This document shows positions 18,560 through 27,506 of a stretch of 64,000 nt of DNA, one piece after another. Under the pieces are notes generated by a model. The model was given only the letters and a program-made list of their open reading frames with translations, made no database searches and was not told the origin of the DNA. The first letter of the stretch is position 1; every line of letters begins with the position of its first letter. The position numbers and the translations under genes were made by a program. Location: contig CANLQD010000002.1 of assembly GCA_947493175.1 (NCBI GenBank), positions 372,001 through 436,000 of the forward strand. Reading direction: 5' to 3'. The stretch comes from an uncultured Flavobacteriaceae bacterium. Its GTDB lineage: Bacteria > Bacteroidota > Bacteroidia > Flavobacteriales > Flavobacteriaceae.

Positions 18560-18658
18560 CTACATATAGTCTAACTCCACCAACTCATTTAAACTTAAGA
18601 TTTCGTTTAGATCTTGGAGGAAGTTTAAATATTCCTCTCCGTAGGTGTCGTAGAGCAT
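18560..18658 (-). CDS. Micropeptide 2 (32 aa), paralogue of its neighbour
   Basis: A 32-residue ORF starting MLYDTYGEEYLNFLQDLNEI and ending in an acidic tail (ELVELDYM). An in-frame TAA lies 21 bp before its ATG, so the start is well bounded. It lies 37 bp upstream of its paralogue on the same strand, about 75 bp after a candidate promoter. Both peptides are amphipathic and rich in Leu, Asn, Asp and Glu. They could be regulatory peptides, RiPP precursors or small protein-binding factors; none of these can be chosen from sequence alone. Confidence 0.6.
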   Translation of the reverse strand: MLYDTYGEEYLNFLQDLNEILSLNELVELDYM

Positions 18659-18734
18659 TCCGTTGTTCAGGTTAAGTTAATATTTAGATTTAGGTTCGAT
18701 TTTTACCTGCAATCGGGTTGCAAGTATCATGACA

Positions 18735-18765
18735 TAAACATACTATGAACGTTCCCCGGAAGCAA
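18735..18765 (-). promoter_or_regulatory. Candidate promoter of the micropeptide pair (TTG-N20-TATGTTTA)
   Basis: On the minus strand a TTG (18763-18765) lies 20 bp before TATGTTTA (18735-18742), which matches TAnnTTTG at all but the last base. It lies about 75 bp upstream of the first micropeptide ORF and downstream of the yaiO-like gene, so the pair could be transcribed on its own. Confidence 0.4.
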
Positions 18766-18870
18766 TAAATTGTGGTGTAATGATTTAGATTTGTTGTGAA
18801 AGTATCTAAAAAGAAAGGTTAAAGTTCTCTTAAGGTTTATATAATACTGTAGTTCATCGATCCTTGAGGA

Positions 18871-20205
18871 TTAGAACTTTACGCTATAGGTAATTCCTGC
18901 AGAGACCGACCAGAAGAAATTGCCGGTATCAAAAGACAGCTCTTGTCTGGAGACACCCAGATTGGCCATATAAATGTTCGGGCTTTTTTTAGGAGTAAAC
19001 TGGTATTGAACACTCATACGCTGCGATTCTATATATAATAGTGTCTCGGCCAGCAGCTCATCACCATCGCGTAGTTGTCGTAATTCCGGAGCATATCCCA
19101 TACCAATATTGACCCCTAGGAAATTTTCGCCATCACGAAAATATTTTCGCACCAATAAATTTCCTGATATTCGGGTCAAGTTATTGGGTTGCGGGGTAAT
19201 ATAAGATCGAAGCGAGAAGTAATAATTGCCACGATAATGACCTATAGAATTGGTAATGACCGTTACGTCTCTCGATTCAAATTTGATATATCGTCCACCG
19301 GCCGAGAACTCAAAGGCCCCGGGTAAATTGGCATATAGGTCCCCCCCCATTTTGTGATTCGGAAAAATAGAGGCGTTGGAATAACCGTAATTCATATATG
19401 CGTAAAATCGTTTTGAGAACTTAGGATAAAAATCAATGTCGTATTGAATGCCATGTTTTCCCAAACGATTGTTGTAGTTGATCCGCGGGATGATACTGCC
19501 CGCCAATGTTTGTCTGCGGTATTGTATGCTCGACATGACCATAGGATCATACACTTGGTCAAAAACCATAAATGAGTTCATGATACCTATCAAATTGTTC
19601 TGGCTCTCCTTTTCGGAGCCCTTATCCGCAGCTATAGCAGTTGCTTCTGGAGTTTCCACTTTTTCGGTCGTTGTTTCTTTCGTAACAGTGGCATTTCCCT
19701 TTTTACGGCGCTTTTTCGAAACGTCGATTCCAACATCAGGAACAAGTGGGGCATATTCTTTGTTGCCTAAATTAACAATTGCCAGCTGCCGTAGACGTTC
19801 TATTTCCGGATGCTCCTTTAGATAGAACAAGGCTTTATTGGCGAGCCCCAATGCAGTGGCATCGTTTTTTGCGTACAGTTCATTTTTAATGGCTCCCAAC
19901 CAGATGTTCACCTTGTAGCGCTCTTTGGAAGTAATCTTATTATACATACTTCTTGCAATTTCATGCTTACCCTCCCAACTATGAATGCGTGCCAATAAGG
20001 CCATTGCCTCCGCGCTTGTAGACGTTTCAGTGGCAAGGGGTTTTAACAATTCTTTGGAAGACGACCAATTTCCTTCGAAAGCGAGATGGTGTGCCCGTTC
20101 ATAGATAGTGTTCGTTGTATTTTGATATGCCAGTTCCTGCGCCAATCCCTTACTGAGGAATAAGCTTAAAACAAGGGCAATATAGATATGTCTTTTTAGA
20201 ATCAC
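18871..20205 (-). CDS. YaiO-family outer membrane protein with TPR-like N-terminus
   Basis: Signal peptide (residues 1-22), then TPR-like helices over roughly 30-150 (MALLARIHSWEGKHEIARSMY), a basic linker with KKRRKKGN, and a C-terminal beta-barrel from about 205 made of alternating aromatic strands and ending in Phe (WSVSAGITYSVKF). This is the YaiO layout. The start codon is GTG; no ATG is nearby. It is the last of five close genes with a GT2 synthase, paralleling E. coli, where yaiO lies near the yaiP glycosyltransferase gene. A role as outer-membrane port for a polysaccharide is inferred. Confidence 0.75.
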   Translation of the reverse strand: MILKRHIYIALVLSLFLSKGLAQELAYQNTTNTIYERAHHLAFEGNWSSSKELLKPLATETSTSAEAMALLARIHSWEGKHEIARSMYNKITSKERYKVNIWLGAIKNELYAKNDATALGLANKALFYLKEHPEIERLRQLAIVNLGNKEYAPLVPDVGIDVSKKRRKKGNATVTKETTTEKVETPEATAIAADKGSEKESQNNLIGIMNSFMVFDQVYDPMVMSSIQYRRQTLAGSIIPRINYNNRLGKHGIQYDIDFYPKFSKRFYAYMNYGYSNASIFPNHKMGGDLYANLPGAFEFSAGGRYIKFESRDVTVITNSIGHYRGNYYFSLRSYITPQPNNLTRISGNLLVRKYFRDGENFLGVNIGMGYAPELRQLRDGDELLAETLLYIESQRMSVQYQFTPKKSPNIYMANLGVSRQELSFDTGNFFWSVSAGITYSVKF

Positions 20206-20234
20206 TAAGTAGTTTTTCTTACTGTTTTTTATGA

Positions 20235-22574
20235 TTATTTGGCGGCAAACCGCTTTTCCTTTTTATACTCACGTTGCGCTCTTTGAATCTTATCTTTGAT
20301 TTGATCTGCTCCCGAACTATTTTGCTTCACCTCCTCGATCAATTCGAAGGCCTCCTTGTTTCTACCGGACCAGAAATACACATCGAACAAAGCCGAGTAG
20401 GAATCAATGTAGTTAGGGTTCATACGAATGCATTCTTGTAAAATTTTAATAGACATCTCATAATTTCCCTGCCACACGTTTATACGGCCAGTTAGAATTT
20501 TAGTATCGATATGACTCGGCACCTCCGATAGTATGTATCGGCATAGTAATAAAGCCTTCTCATACTCTTTCTCAAACGCAAGGTCTCTGGCAACAAAAAA
20601 GCCTTTATCCGCTTTTCCGTTATAAACACTGTTAATCCAAACGATGTCGCTGTCGGTGAATTGTTCTTTCTGCAATGAAAAAATCGCAAGACTATCAGGA
20701 ATTATTTTATTTTGAGTGGTTACATAGGTGTTCATTGCCTTAAAATTGCCAAGCCGTTGTTCTAGTTTTGAACTTACTGTAAAAGAAGAACCTAGATCCA
20801 AGTCTTGATCTATTTCAAACACTTCTCCCTCACTGAATAGCTGGGTACCGCTGATATATTCTTTAAGTTCGTTTTTATTTCGCATTAATGGAATATCCTT
20901 GATACCCCTAAAATTCTTTTCCATATCTAAAACATCGCCCATCCATGCTACCCTTTTGGGCATTTTAAATTCATACTTTCCCTTCAACATCGCCAAGAGG
21001 GTCGGTGTAACATCGAAATGTGAGTTGATAGCACTCATCGTACGAGTTTCCTTTAGTAACGGACTATAGATGATCAACGGCACATGAAAACGGCTCAAAT
21101 TATTATCATGTGGGATCGGAATCAGCCGGTGATCACCGGTAATAACGAAAATGGTATTGTTGTAATTGGGCTGTTTTTTATAGGAATTTAAAAGCCATTT
21201 AACTGCATTATCGGTGTACAATAAGGTTGCAAAAACATTGGCATTTTGTTTAATGACCTTTTTTATTTTAGCATTGTATGGACCCGATGCCATCAATCGC
21301 CCCACTTGCTGCTCATAATAATCCTGTCTGGGAGGAATAAAAGGTTCATGTGTGCTAATGGTCATGTATACCTCTAAGCGAGGTTGTTCTTTTGACCGGT
21401 CGAAACTCATACTCTTTTTGAACAGTTCCAAATCGGGGTATCCCCAGGAAGAACCGGCAGCGTCTTTTTCTTGCTGTTGGTAATCACTACCGAATCCAAA
21501 TTTATCCAACACAAAATCGAGGTTTTCACTAGATAAAAACCGATCGACCTTGTCGAACGAACTATTGGTACCTTGATAAAAGGAAGTATGATATCCGTTA
21601 TTTTGCAAAATACTGAAGAGGGTTAACTTGTTCGGGTATTTTTCCAACTCCATAAAACCACTTTTTCCAAAGGGCAAGGAACCTAAAAGTGATGGGATGA
21701 CCCCAAAAGTTCGCCCCGTATTGCTAAAGCAGTTCTCCCAATACAATGATTTGGTCGTTAAGGAGTCTAGGAAGGGCGTAAAACCTCCATAAGTTGCCCC
21801 AGCCCCGACAAAGTCTCTTCCCAACCCTTCGACCATGATGAAAACTATGTTGGGACTTTTTTCTCCTAGGTCAAAATAGGGGCCTAAAACATCGGTTGTG
21901 CGCGGCCGTTTGATCAACGGGTATTCAACATCGGCAACGTAAGAATGATCTTCAGTAGATGTTTCATATACGTTCAATACCAAATACTGGGTCTTGTTTT
22001 GATTAATGGGTTTACCATCCGATAAAAGGGTGGCAATGAACAGGCTCAAAAGAATTAGCGTAAAAGGATACATCTTACTTATCCGATGGTATAGTTTCGA
22101 GGTAATTTTGTAAAGTCCAAGGAAAAGACCAATGAGGAACAGACATCCTATGAGCAGATACAACCCCATTGAGAGTCCACCGGAATTCACAATGGTAATC
22201 TTTATATCATCCCAACTATAACCCAATATATCGGAACCCAACGGTACCAACGCACTACAGTAGTAGCCAATGAGCATTCCCTCGATAATCAGTAAGAACG
22301 CTAAAATGACAAATGCCAGGTTAAAGCCATACCGCGGTCGCAAATTTTCCCAAAACTTAAAGGGAAAAGCCAAGATGACCCCAACGATCGATGCAAAACC
22401 GATTTGATGTACCAAAGCAATTAGAAAGCTGCCGCTAAAAATTTGATCTACAACTCCCTTGGCGTATAGAATACTATATTGCACTATAGACAATAGAATC
22501 AGACACCCGAAAAATGAAATCATTAATCTGGTGTAATGTTTTAGACTGTAACTGTCAATCTGACTCGTATTCAT
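20235..22574 (-). CDS. LtaS-like membrane phosphotransferase with C-terminal TPR
   Basis: Five N-terminal transmembrane helices (to about residue 185) carry a large alkaline-phosphatase/sulfatase-fold domain. Metal ligand Glu249 is in IVFIMVEGLGRDF, the nucleophile Thr is in FSNTGRTFGVIPS (Thr286 or Thr289), and the Asp-His pair is in FVITGDHRLIPI. This matches lipoteichoic acid synthase and related phosphoglycerol or phosphoethanolamine transferases. Unusually, the last 120 or so residues look like TPRs (ILTGRINVWQGNYEMSIKIL). It lies 9 bp after the glycosyltransferase gene, so the likely job is adding a phospho-group to the glycan. Confidence 0.75.
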   Translation of the reverse strand: MNTSQIDSYSLKHYTRLMISFFGCLILLSIVQYSILYAKGVVDQIFSGSFLIALVHQIGFASIVGVILAFPFKFWENLRPRYGFNLAFVILAFLLIIEGMLIGYYCSALVPLGSDILGYSWDDIKITIVNSGGLSMGLYLLIGCLFLIGLFLGLYKITSKLYHRISKMYPFTLILLSLFIATLLSDGKPINQNKTQYLVLNVYETSTEDHSYVADVEYPLIKRPRTTDVLGPYFDLGEKSPNIVFIMVEGLGRDFVGAGATYGGFTPFLDSLTTKSLYWENCFSNTGRTFGVIPSLLGSLPFGKSGFMELEKYPNKLTLFSILQNNGYHTSFYQGTNSSFDKVDRFLSSENLDFVLDKFGFGSDYQQQEKDAAGSSWGYPDLELFKKSMSFDRSKEQPRLEVYMTISTHEPFIPPRQDYYEQQVGRLMASGPYNAKIKKVIKQNANVFATLLYTDNAVKWLLNSYKKQPNYNNTIFVITGDHRLIPIPHDNNLSRFHVPLIIYSPLLKETRTMSAINSHFDVTPTLLAMLKGKYEFKMPKRVAWMGDVLDMEKNFRGIKDIPLMRNKNELKEYISGTQLFSEGEVFEIDQDLDLGSSFTVSSKLEQRLGNFKAMNTYVTTQNKIIPDSLAIFSLQKEQFTDSDIVWINSVYNGKADKGFFVARDLAFEKEYEKALLLCRYILSEVPSHIDTKILTGRINVWQGNYEMSIKILQECIRMNPNYIDSYSALFDVYFWSGRNKEAFELIEEVKQNSSGADQIKDKIQRAQREYKKEKRFAAK

Positions 22575-22583
22575 ATCCCTTTG

Positions 22584-24014
22584 TTAGGTTGCCTTTGCAA
22601 ATCCCTTTCTGACCTGGGATCCCCAACCTGATTTTATCTTAAAAAGTTTTTTATAGTTGCCACGAATGGCCGCCCATACAACGATCGGATGAAACGTGAT
22701 GGGCTCTATGATGGCACAGAACATTAATGTTAAAATATCTTTTGTCTTTTTGTATTCGTTATATGAGTAGACATCCCACAGAATTGCATAAAAAGAAAAC
22801 ATGATGGAATACAGGTAGACCGCCGCGGTAATGGCAAAGAAAAAGTCTAGATTCAAAATCCCCAGATAATAAAATAAGATGATTGTAATAAACCCAAAGA
22901 ACTCCAAGATCGGTGCCAACCACTCATAAAAGAACCAATAGGGATAACTGATCAATCCCAACCGGCCATATTTTGAATTAAAGAACATATCGCGATGGGT
23001 TTTCAGGGTCTCCAGATTGCCCCTCGCCCATCGGTCACGTTGATTCACTAGTATTTTTAAGTCTTCCGGTACCTCGGTCCAACAGAGTGAATCCGGAATA
23101 TATTCAACCGTATAGGGCATTCTTCGATCATGCATGTACCGCCGCATTCTAAAAACAATTTCCATATCCTCACCAACCGTATTGGTATCATACCCACCTA
23201 CGGCCATGGCTATTTCACGGTCGAAAAATCCAAAAGCTCCTGAAATGATCAGCAGACTGTCTATTCGGCCCCAAGCCATTCTTCCAAGGATAAAAGACCG
23301 GGTATACTCCAATAATTGAAATCGTGCGAGCCAGCTCTTTGGCAATCGTATCTCCTCTAATTGTCCGCCTTGGATCACACAGGAATTAGCTACCCGAATG
23401 ACTCCGCCAACGGCGATGACCCGCTTCCCTGAACGCTGATAAAACGACTTGACCACATGTAATAGCGCGTCGGGTAGTAGCAAACAGTCTACATCGATAC
23501 AACCCACATATTGGTTGGTCGAAAGGGCCATTCCAGTGTTCAAGGCATCCGATTTACCCCCATTTTCCTTGTCGATTACCGTTAACTTGGAAAAAGAGCG
23601 ATGTTTGGACTTATAAATGCCACGTATCGGTTTTGATTTCCAGTCGGGATCTATTTGCTGCTCTACCTTGATCAAATCATAGGCCTCTATCATTTTTTCC
23701 AAAGTGTCATCCTTACTACCATCATTAACCACCATTACTTCGTAATTGACATAGCGCAATGACAATAAAGACCGGATATTCTCTACAATGGTCAGACCTT
23801 CGTTGTAAGCGGGCGCTATAATGGTAATGCTGGGTGCCAGAGGAGATGCCATTACCTTGGAAAGGTCACTAAAACTATTCTTGTTGCGGTAGTGAATAGA
23901 GTTTCTGGTAGACAGATAGCCCATAATGGTGAACATAGAAAACAGCACTACCGTAAACGTAAAGAAAACGACGTTGATGTACTCCAGGATAATATGGAAG
24001 ATGCCACTATCCAT
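22584..24014 (-). CDS. Processive family 2 glycosyltransferase (PgaC/cellulose synthase-like)
   Basis: One N-terminal membrane helix (residues 12-34), a cytosolic GT2 domain and three or more C-terminal helices. Catalytic motifs are complete: IAPAYNEG, Asp98 in VVNDGS, DVD at 174-176, GED at 281-283 and QRDRW at 325-329, the last being the mark of processive synthases. It would polymerise a beta-linked polysaccharide and push it through the inner membrane. PgaC normally needs a small partner (PgaD); none is seen here. Its start overlaps the HEAT gene by 8 bp. Confidence 0.85.
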   Translation of the reverse strand: MDSGIFHIILEYINVVFFTFTVVLFSMFTIMGYLSTRNSIHYRNKNSFSDLSKVMASPLAPSITIIAPAYNEGLTIVENIRSLLSLRYVNYEVMVVNDGSKDDTLEKMIEAYDLIKVEQQIDPDWKSKPIRGIYKSKHRSFSKLTVIDKENGGKSDALNTGMALSTNQYVGCIDVDCLLLPDALLHVVKSFYQRSGKRVIAVGGVIRVANSCVIQGGQLEEIRLPKSWLARFQLLEYTRSFILGRMAWGRIDSLLIISGAFGFFDREIAMAVGGYDTNTVGEDMEIVFRMRRYMHDRRMPYTVEYIPDSLCWTEVPEDLKILVNQRDRWARGNLETLKTHRDMFFNSKYGRLGLISYPYWFFYEWLAPILEFFGFITIILFYYLGILNLDFFFAITAAVYLYSIMFSFYAILWDVYSYNEYKKTKDILTLMFCAIIEPITFHPIVVWAAIRGNYKKLFKIKSGWGSQVRKGFAKAT

Positions 24015-27000
24015 CGTCGTTTGGTCTTTTTTTTCGAGACTTTTTAAAAGCGTTAAGTCGTGAATTATATGGAGTTGTATCTTCCGAATCTTCTTTTACT
24101 TCTTTGGGGCCGTCCGAACTTTGGCCTTCATCCAAAAGCTCAAATCCGATATCAAAAATATCGGATTCCTTAGGAGGGGCTATCTCCATCTCATCGAGCA
24201 GCTGCTCGTATTCTTCATCGGTTTTCTGAGGTACGGATGCTGCCCTTGGAGTGTTGTTTTCTTTCTTAGGGGGTAGTGTAACCGACCCCAATCGCTCCTT
24301 TAATTGAGCGAGGGCACTGGAAGCCTTATCGCGAATTCGAGGTTCTGGATCATCTAGTAACTGTTCCAGAAAATACAGTTCTTTTTCATCGCCGACAGGG
24401 GCAATCTCCCCGAGCAAAATTAACTTCGATTCGGTATCACAATGCCGAAAAAACTCTTCGAAAATACTATAGGGAACATCGTTGGCCTGTGCCGAGATAT
24501 CGGTTTCGGATTCACCGTCAGTATTGCTCTTATTATTGCCTTGGAATCGGGCCATGATATCCTTGATCCTGGATTGTGTCACCTCTTTTTCCTCTTTTTG
24601 CATTAACTCTTCCAATAGCGGAATCTCGCGCTCATCGCCAAAAAAATCAATATCATCTAGTAGTTGCATCGTATTGTTCAAATCATTTTCGTACATCTTA
24701 GGTTCGGGCAGGTATTGTAGAAAATAGTTAATCTCATGGGTCATCTTAAAAGTTTTTGCATCCCAATCCGGACCCTCCATTTGAATCGGCTCTTTATTGG
24801 AAGATGCTTTCGCCGGGCTTGCAATTTCTTCAAGGAGCCAGTTGGGTAGTTGCTGCTCTTCTATTTCTTCTTCTACCGAATCGACTTCGGAAGCAACCGC
24901 TTCTTCGATTTCTTGGTAGCTTACTTCCATTGTCTCCAGATCCAATACTGTTTGTGGGTCCGATGAAAGTGCTACCCCTAAGTCGACACCTTTTATCTCT
25001 TCGTAGATTACGGTCATGGCAAAGGCTATGCTTTCCATGTCCGAGTCAATCGTTTTCTCCTCTTCCCGTACTGATACTTGTATTTCTTCGTAAATGACAT
25101 CTAAAGAAATAGGGTCTAGTTCGATGATTTCTGAAGGAGTGGTAGATTCGCCCTCTACCGTGGGTATAACAGTTATTTCTTCATAAACAACCGTTGTATC
25201 GGATATCACGGTTTCATAATCGTTCCGCGAGGATGTGATGGCTAGTTCCTCATATACCACGTTTATATCCAATGGGTCTGTCGGGACTGTCACTTCGGTC
25301 TTGACAACTACCTCTATTTCTTCATAAACTACCGCAATCTCATTAAGGTTTTCCGATTTTCCTGGGCCATCGATTGTTAAGCGGTCGTGTTGGACAACTT
25401 CTTCATCTTGGGTTGCCACAACAATGGGAATAAAATGCATATCCGCTTCTGTAACGTCAAAACGGATAACAGTATCCTTTAGGTCTGCTCGTTCGTTTAC
25501 TCGGTTTTGAATCTCTACCTCGTCGAATAGCACCTCTAGTTGCATGTGATCCAGCACCATTTCTTTTTCGTCCGGAATGACACCAATGCCTTTCTCTTCG
25601 ACAATCAACGGAAGAAAGTCAACGGAGAAAACCGGAGTAATCTCCCTTTTCGACAAGGTCTCATCCTTATCGGTCGTTTTTTCAGGGGCTAACGCCTCTT
25701 CTGAATTCGTGACATTCTTATTTTTGTTGCTTTGGAATACGTCTTTTGGCAAGTCTCCTTTTTTCATGGGCTCAATAATGGGAATAGGGTCTTTCGTTGT
25801 ATGGTCTTCATCTGTAGCTACTTGTTCAATAGCTACATTCGATATAATATCAGTGGTTGTTTCGACTTCATTCGGGATGATGTCAGTTTCGTCCCCTTGG
25901 GAAGCTTGCTCCACTTGCGGTAGTAAATGCTCATCGGCTGCTTCTTCGGGTGCCGGCTCATTTATTGGTGGTTCAATGTATTCATCCAGGGTATTATGGT
26001 CTTCCATTACCTCTTTCTTTTTTTCTTTGATATCTTTTGGTATTTCAACCTTTTCGGTATCAAGAATTCCTTCTGTCGGTAATACGGCTTCGGGAGAGAT
26101 CATATTAATGGCGGCCAAGGCTTTACTTCGTACCGAAAAACTGGGTTCCTTGTTATCTATAAGCCTTAAAAAGGCAACTTCTTCCTCGGAACCCAAGTTG
26201 CCTATGGCATCTAAGATTGCAATTTTGGTATCTACCGTGCAATTCCAAAAGACGGTTTGAAGGGTTTCCAAGGCATGGGTTATGTGAAACAACTTGATAC
26301 ACGCTATCGCTTCACGCTTGATCCTATTGTTTTTATGCTTCACCAATTCAATGATAGAGGTACTGGCATCATTTTGATCATAGTGTTTAATGAGACGCAA
26401 TGCAAAGAGCACTACGTATTTGTTTTTGGAGGTAAGCCACATTTTAAAGCTAGGAGGCTGAAAGTCTTTTTGCCCCCCTAATACCTCCAACAGTTTTAGT
26501 TGTTGCCATTCAGAAATACGATGCTTTGTAGTGTCTAGAAAATAATCGATTCCCTCATGTTTGAGGGTAACCACCGCTATTTCGGCCTGTTTACGAATTG
26601 TAGGCCGTTTATCATTGATGAACTTAGTGACAAATCCATACGACTCAGCGACCTGCATTTGGGTAAGTTCTCGAATACCCTGGGAAATGGCTTCCCAACG
26701 TAGACTCTTTAGTTTTTTATAGGATTCTTTATGTAGACCTAAATCTTTATATAGCTCAAACAACCGTTTTTGAGCGACCCCGGAGACATCTTTTCGAAGG
26801 TCTAAGAGTATTTCTGTAACGACTTTGCGATAGAATTTACCTTTGATAAGTTCTCTAATTTCGACCTTAAGATTCACATAGCTACTTTTCTCATCTTTCG
26901 ATGCATCTTCCTCCAAGAAGATAAACTCACTGATCATCGGCGAAACCCGTTGCTTTATTTTCTTGGTCTTCTTGGATAGTTTGGTAAGTCGTTTTTTGAA

Positions 27001-27099
27001 AAGAAAAATGGCAAAAAAGTATACTACGGCAATACCAATGAACAATAGGCTTAAGTCCCACAAAAGATCCGTATGGATCTTTGGGGCAGTGATAAGCAT
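24007..27099 (-). CDS. Membrane-anchored HEAT-repeat protein with YEEI motif array
   Basis: A 1030-residue protein. The chosen ATG gives a single membrane helix at about residues 12-30 followed by a basic stretch, so the bulk is probably cytosolic. Residues 95-335 are HEAT-like helical repeats (RPTIRKQAEIAVVTLKHEG, NNRIKREAIACIKLF). A very acidic linker follows, containing at least six copies of a VxYEEI-like motif (residues 590-731). A second HEAT block lies at about 770-930 (DEKELYFLEQLLDDPEPRIR). A scaffold or regulator for the overlapping glycosyltransferase is the natural inference. The longest ORF starts 11 codons earlier at TTG. Confidence 0.7.
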   Translation of the reverse strand: MLITAPKIHTDLLWDLSLLFIGIAVVYFFAIFLFKKRLTKLSKKTKKIKQRVSPMISEFIFLEEDASKDEKSSYVNLKVEIRELIKGKFYRKVVTEILLDLRKDVSGVAQKRLFELYKDLGLHKESYKKLKSLRWEAISQGIRELTQMQVAESYGFVTKFINDKRPTIRKQAEIAVVTLKHEGIDYFLDTTKHRISEWQQLKLLEVLGGQKDFQPPSFKMWLTSKNKYVVLFALRLIKHYDQNDASTSIIELVKHKNNRIKREAIACIKLFHITHALETLQTVFWNCTVDTKIAILDAIGNLGSEEEVAFLRLIDNKEPSFSVRSKALAAINMISPEAVLPTEGILDTEKVEIPKDIKEKKKEVMEDHNTLDEYIEPPINEPAPEEAADEHLLPQVEQASQGDETDIIPNEVETTTDIISNVAIEQVATDEDHTTKDPIPIIEPMKKGDLPKDVFQSNKNKNVTNSEEALAPEKTTDKDETLSKREITPVFSVDFLPLIVEEKGIGVIPDEKEMVLDHMQLEVLFDEVEIQNRVNERADLKDTVIRFDVTEADMHFIPIVVATQDEEVVQHDRLTIDGPGKSENLNEIAVVYEEIEVVVKTEVTVPTDPLDINVVYEELAITSSRNDYETVISDTTVVYEEITVIPTVEGESTTPSEIIELDPISLDVIYEEIQVSVREEEKTIDSDMESIAFAMTVIYEEIKGVDLGVALSSDPQTVLDLETMEVSYQEIEEAVASEVDSVEEEIEEQQLPNWLLEEIASPAKASSNKEPIQMEGPDWDAKTFKMTHEINYFLQYLPEPKMYENDLNNTMQLLDDIDFFGDEREIPLLEELMQKEEKEVTQSRIKDIMARFQGNNKSNTDGESETDISAQANDVPYSIFEEFFRHCDTESKLILLGEIAPVGDEKELYFLEQLLDDPEPRIRDKASSALAQLKERLGSVTLPPKKENNTPRAASVPQKTDEEYEQLLDEMEIAPPKESDIFDIGFELLDEGQSSDGPKEVKEDSEDTTPYNSRLNAFKKSRKKRPNDDG
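24907..25332 (-). repeat. Array of six VxYEEI-like motifs inside the HEAT protein
   Basis: In order the copies are VVYEEI, VVYEEL, VVYEEI, VIYEEI, VIYEEI and VSYQEI, at spacings of 24, 23, 31, 29 and 29 residues. A weaker seventh copy (VLFDEV) lies upstream. The residues between the copies are acidic and not conserved, so the motif itself appears to be selected. Confidence 0.8.
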
Positions 27100-27133
27100 G
27101 TGTGGTCGGTATATGTAGTTGGTCAGTTGCAAA

Positions 27134-27505
27134 TTATGTTTTGTTCAGTTCCCTTGCGACACGAACTATCAATTCTGAAGGACTTACCGGTTTGGAAATA
27201 AAGTCGTTAGCTCCTAATTCAAAAGCACTGAGTACGTTTTCTTCGTTTCCTGCAGACGAAATAATGATGATGGGAATCTTCGAGCTAAGTTCATTCCGAA
27301 CATAGTCGATAAGCTCTATACCCGAGAAATAGGGCATCATAATATCACTCACAATGATATCGGGTAAATCTTCTGAAAGTTCTTCCTTGACCCTTTTCCC
27401 ATCGGGAACATGAAGTACATCATATCCGCCTTTGTTAAGCCGAAAGCTTAGAAGTGAGGCCAATAATTCATCATCCTCTGCCAGCAATAGCCTTTTCTTG
27501 TTCAT
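27134..27505 (-). CDS. Single-domain response regulator (CheY-like)
   Basis: One receiver domain with no output domain. The acidic pair is Asp11-Asp12 (LLLAEDDE), the phospho-acceptor is Asp54 (IIVSDIMMP) and the conserved Lys is Lys105 (FISKPVSP), so it should be phosphorylatable. It starts 1 bp after the stop of the hybrid kinase and lies 34 bp upstream of the HEAT gene. It is therefore probably phosphorylated by the Hpt domain of that kinase and passes the signal by protein contact to the HEAT protein or the synthase. Confidence 0.9.
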   Translation of the reverse strand: MNKKRLLLAEDDELLASLLSFRLNKGGYDVLHVPDGKRVKEELSEDLPDIIVSDIMMPYFSGIELIDYVRNELSSKIPIIIISSAGNEENVLSAFELGANDFISKPVSPSELIVRVARELNKT

Positions 27506-27506
27506 T

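Noticed and set aside
24907..25332. YEEI motifs as phosphotyrosine/SH2 ligands
   Set aside because: The likeness to the Src SH2 consensus is real, but bacteria of this group are not known to have SH2 domains, and nothing else in the window suggests tyrosine-kinase signalling.
25577..26260. Plus-strand 227-codon ORF antisense to the HEAT protein
   Set aside because: It is Ser/Phe-rich and mirrors the acidic linker codons on the other strand. It has no motif, no promoter and no start context.
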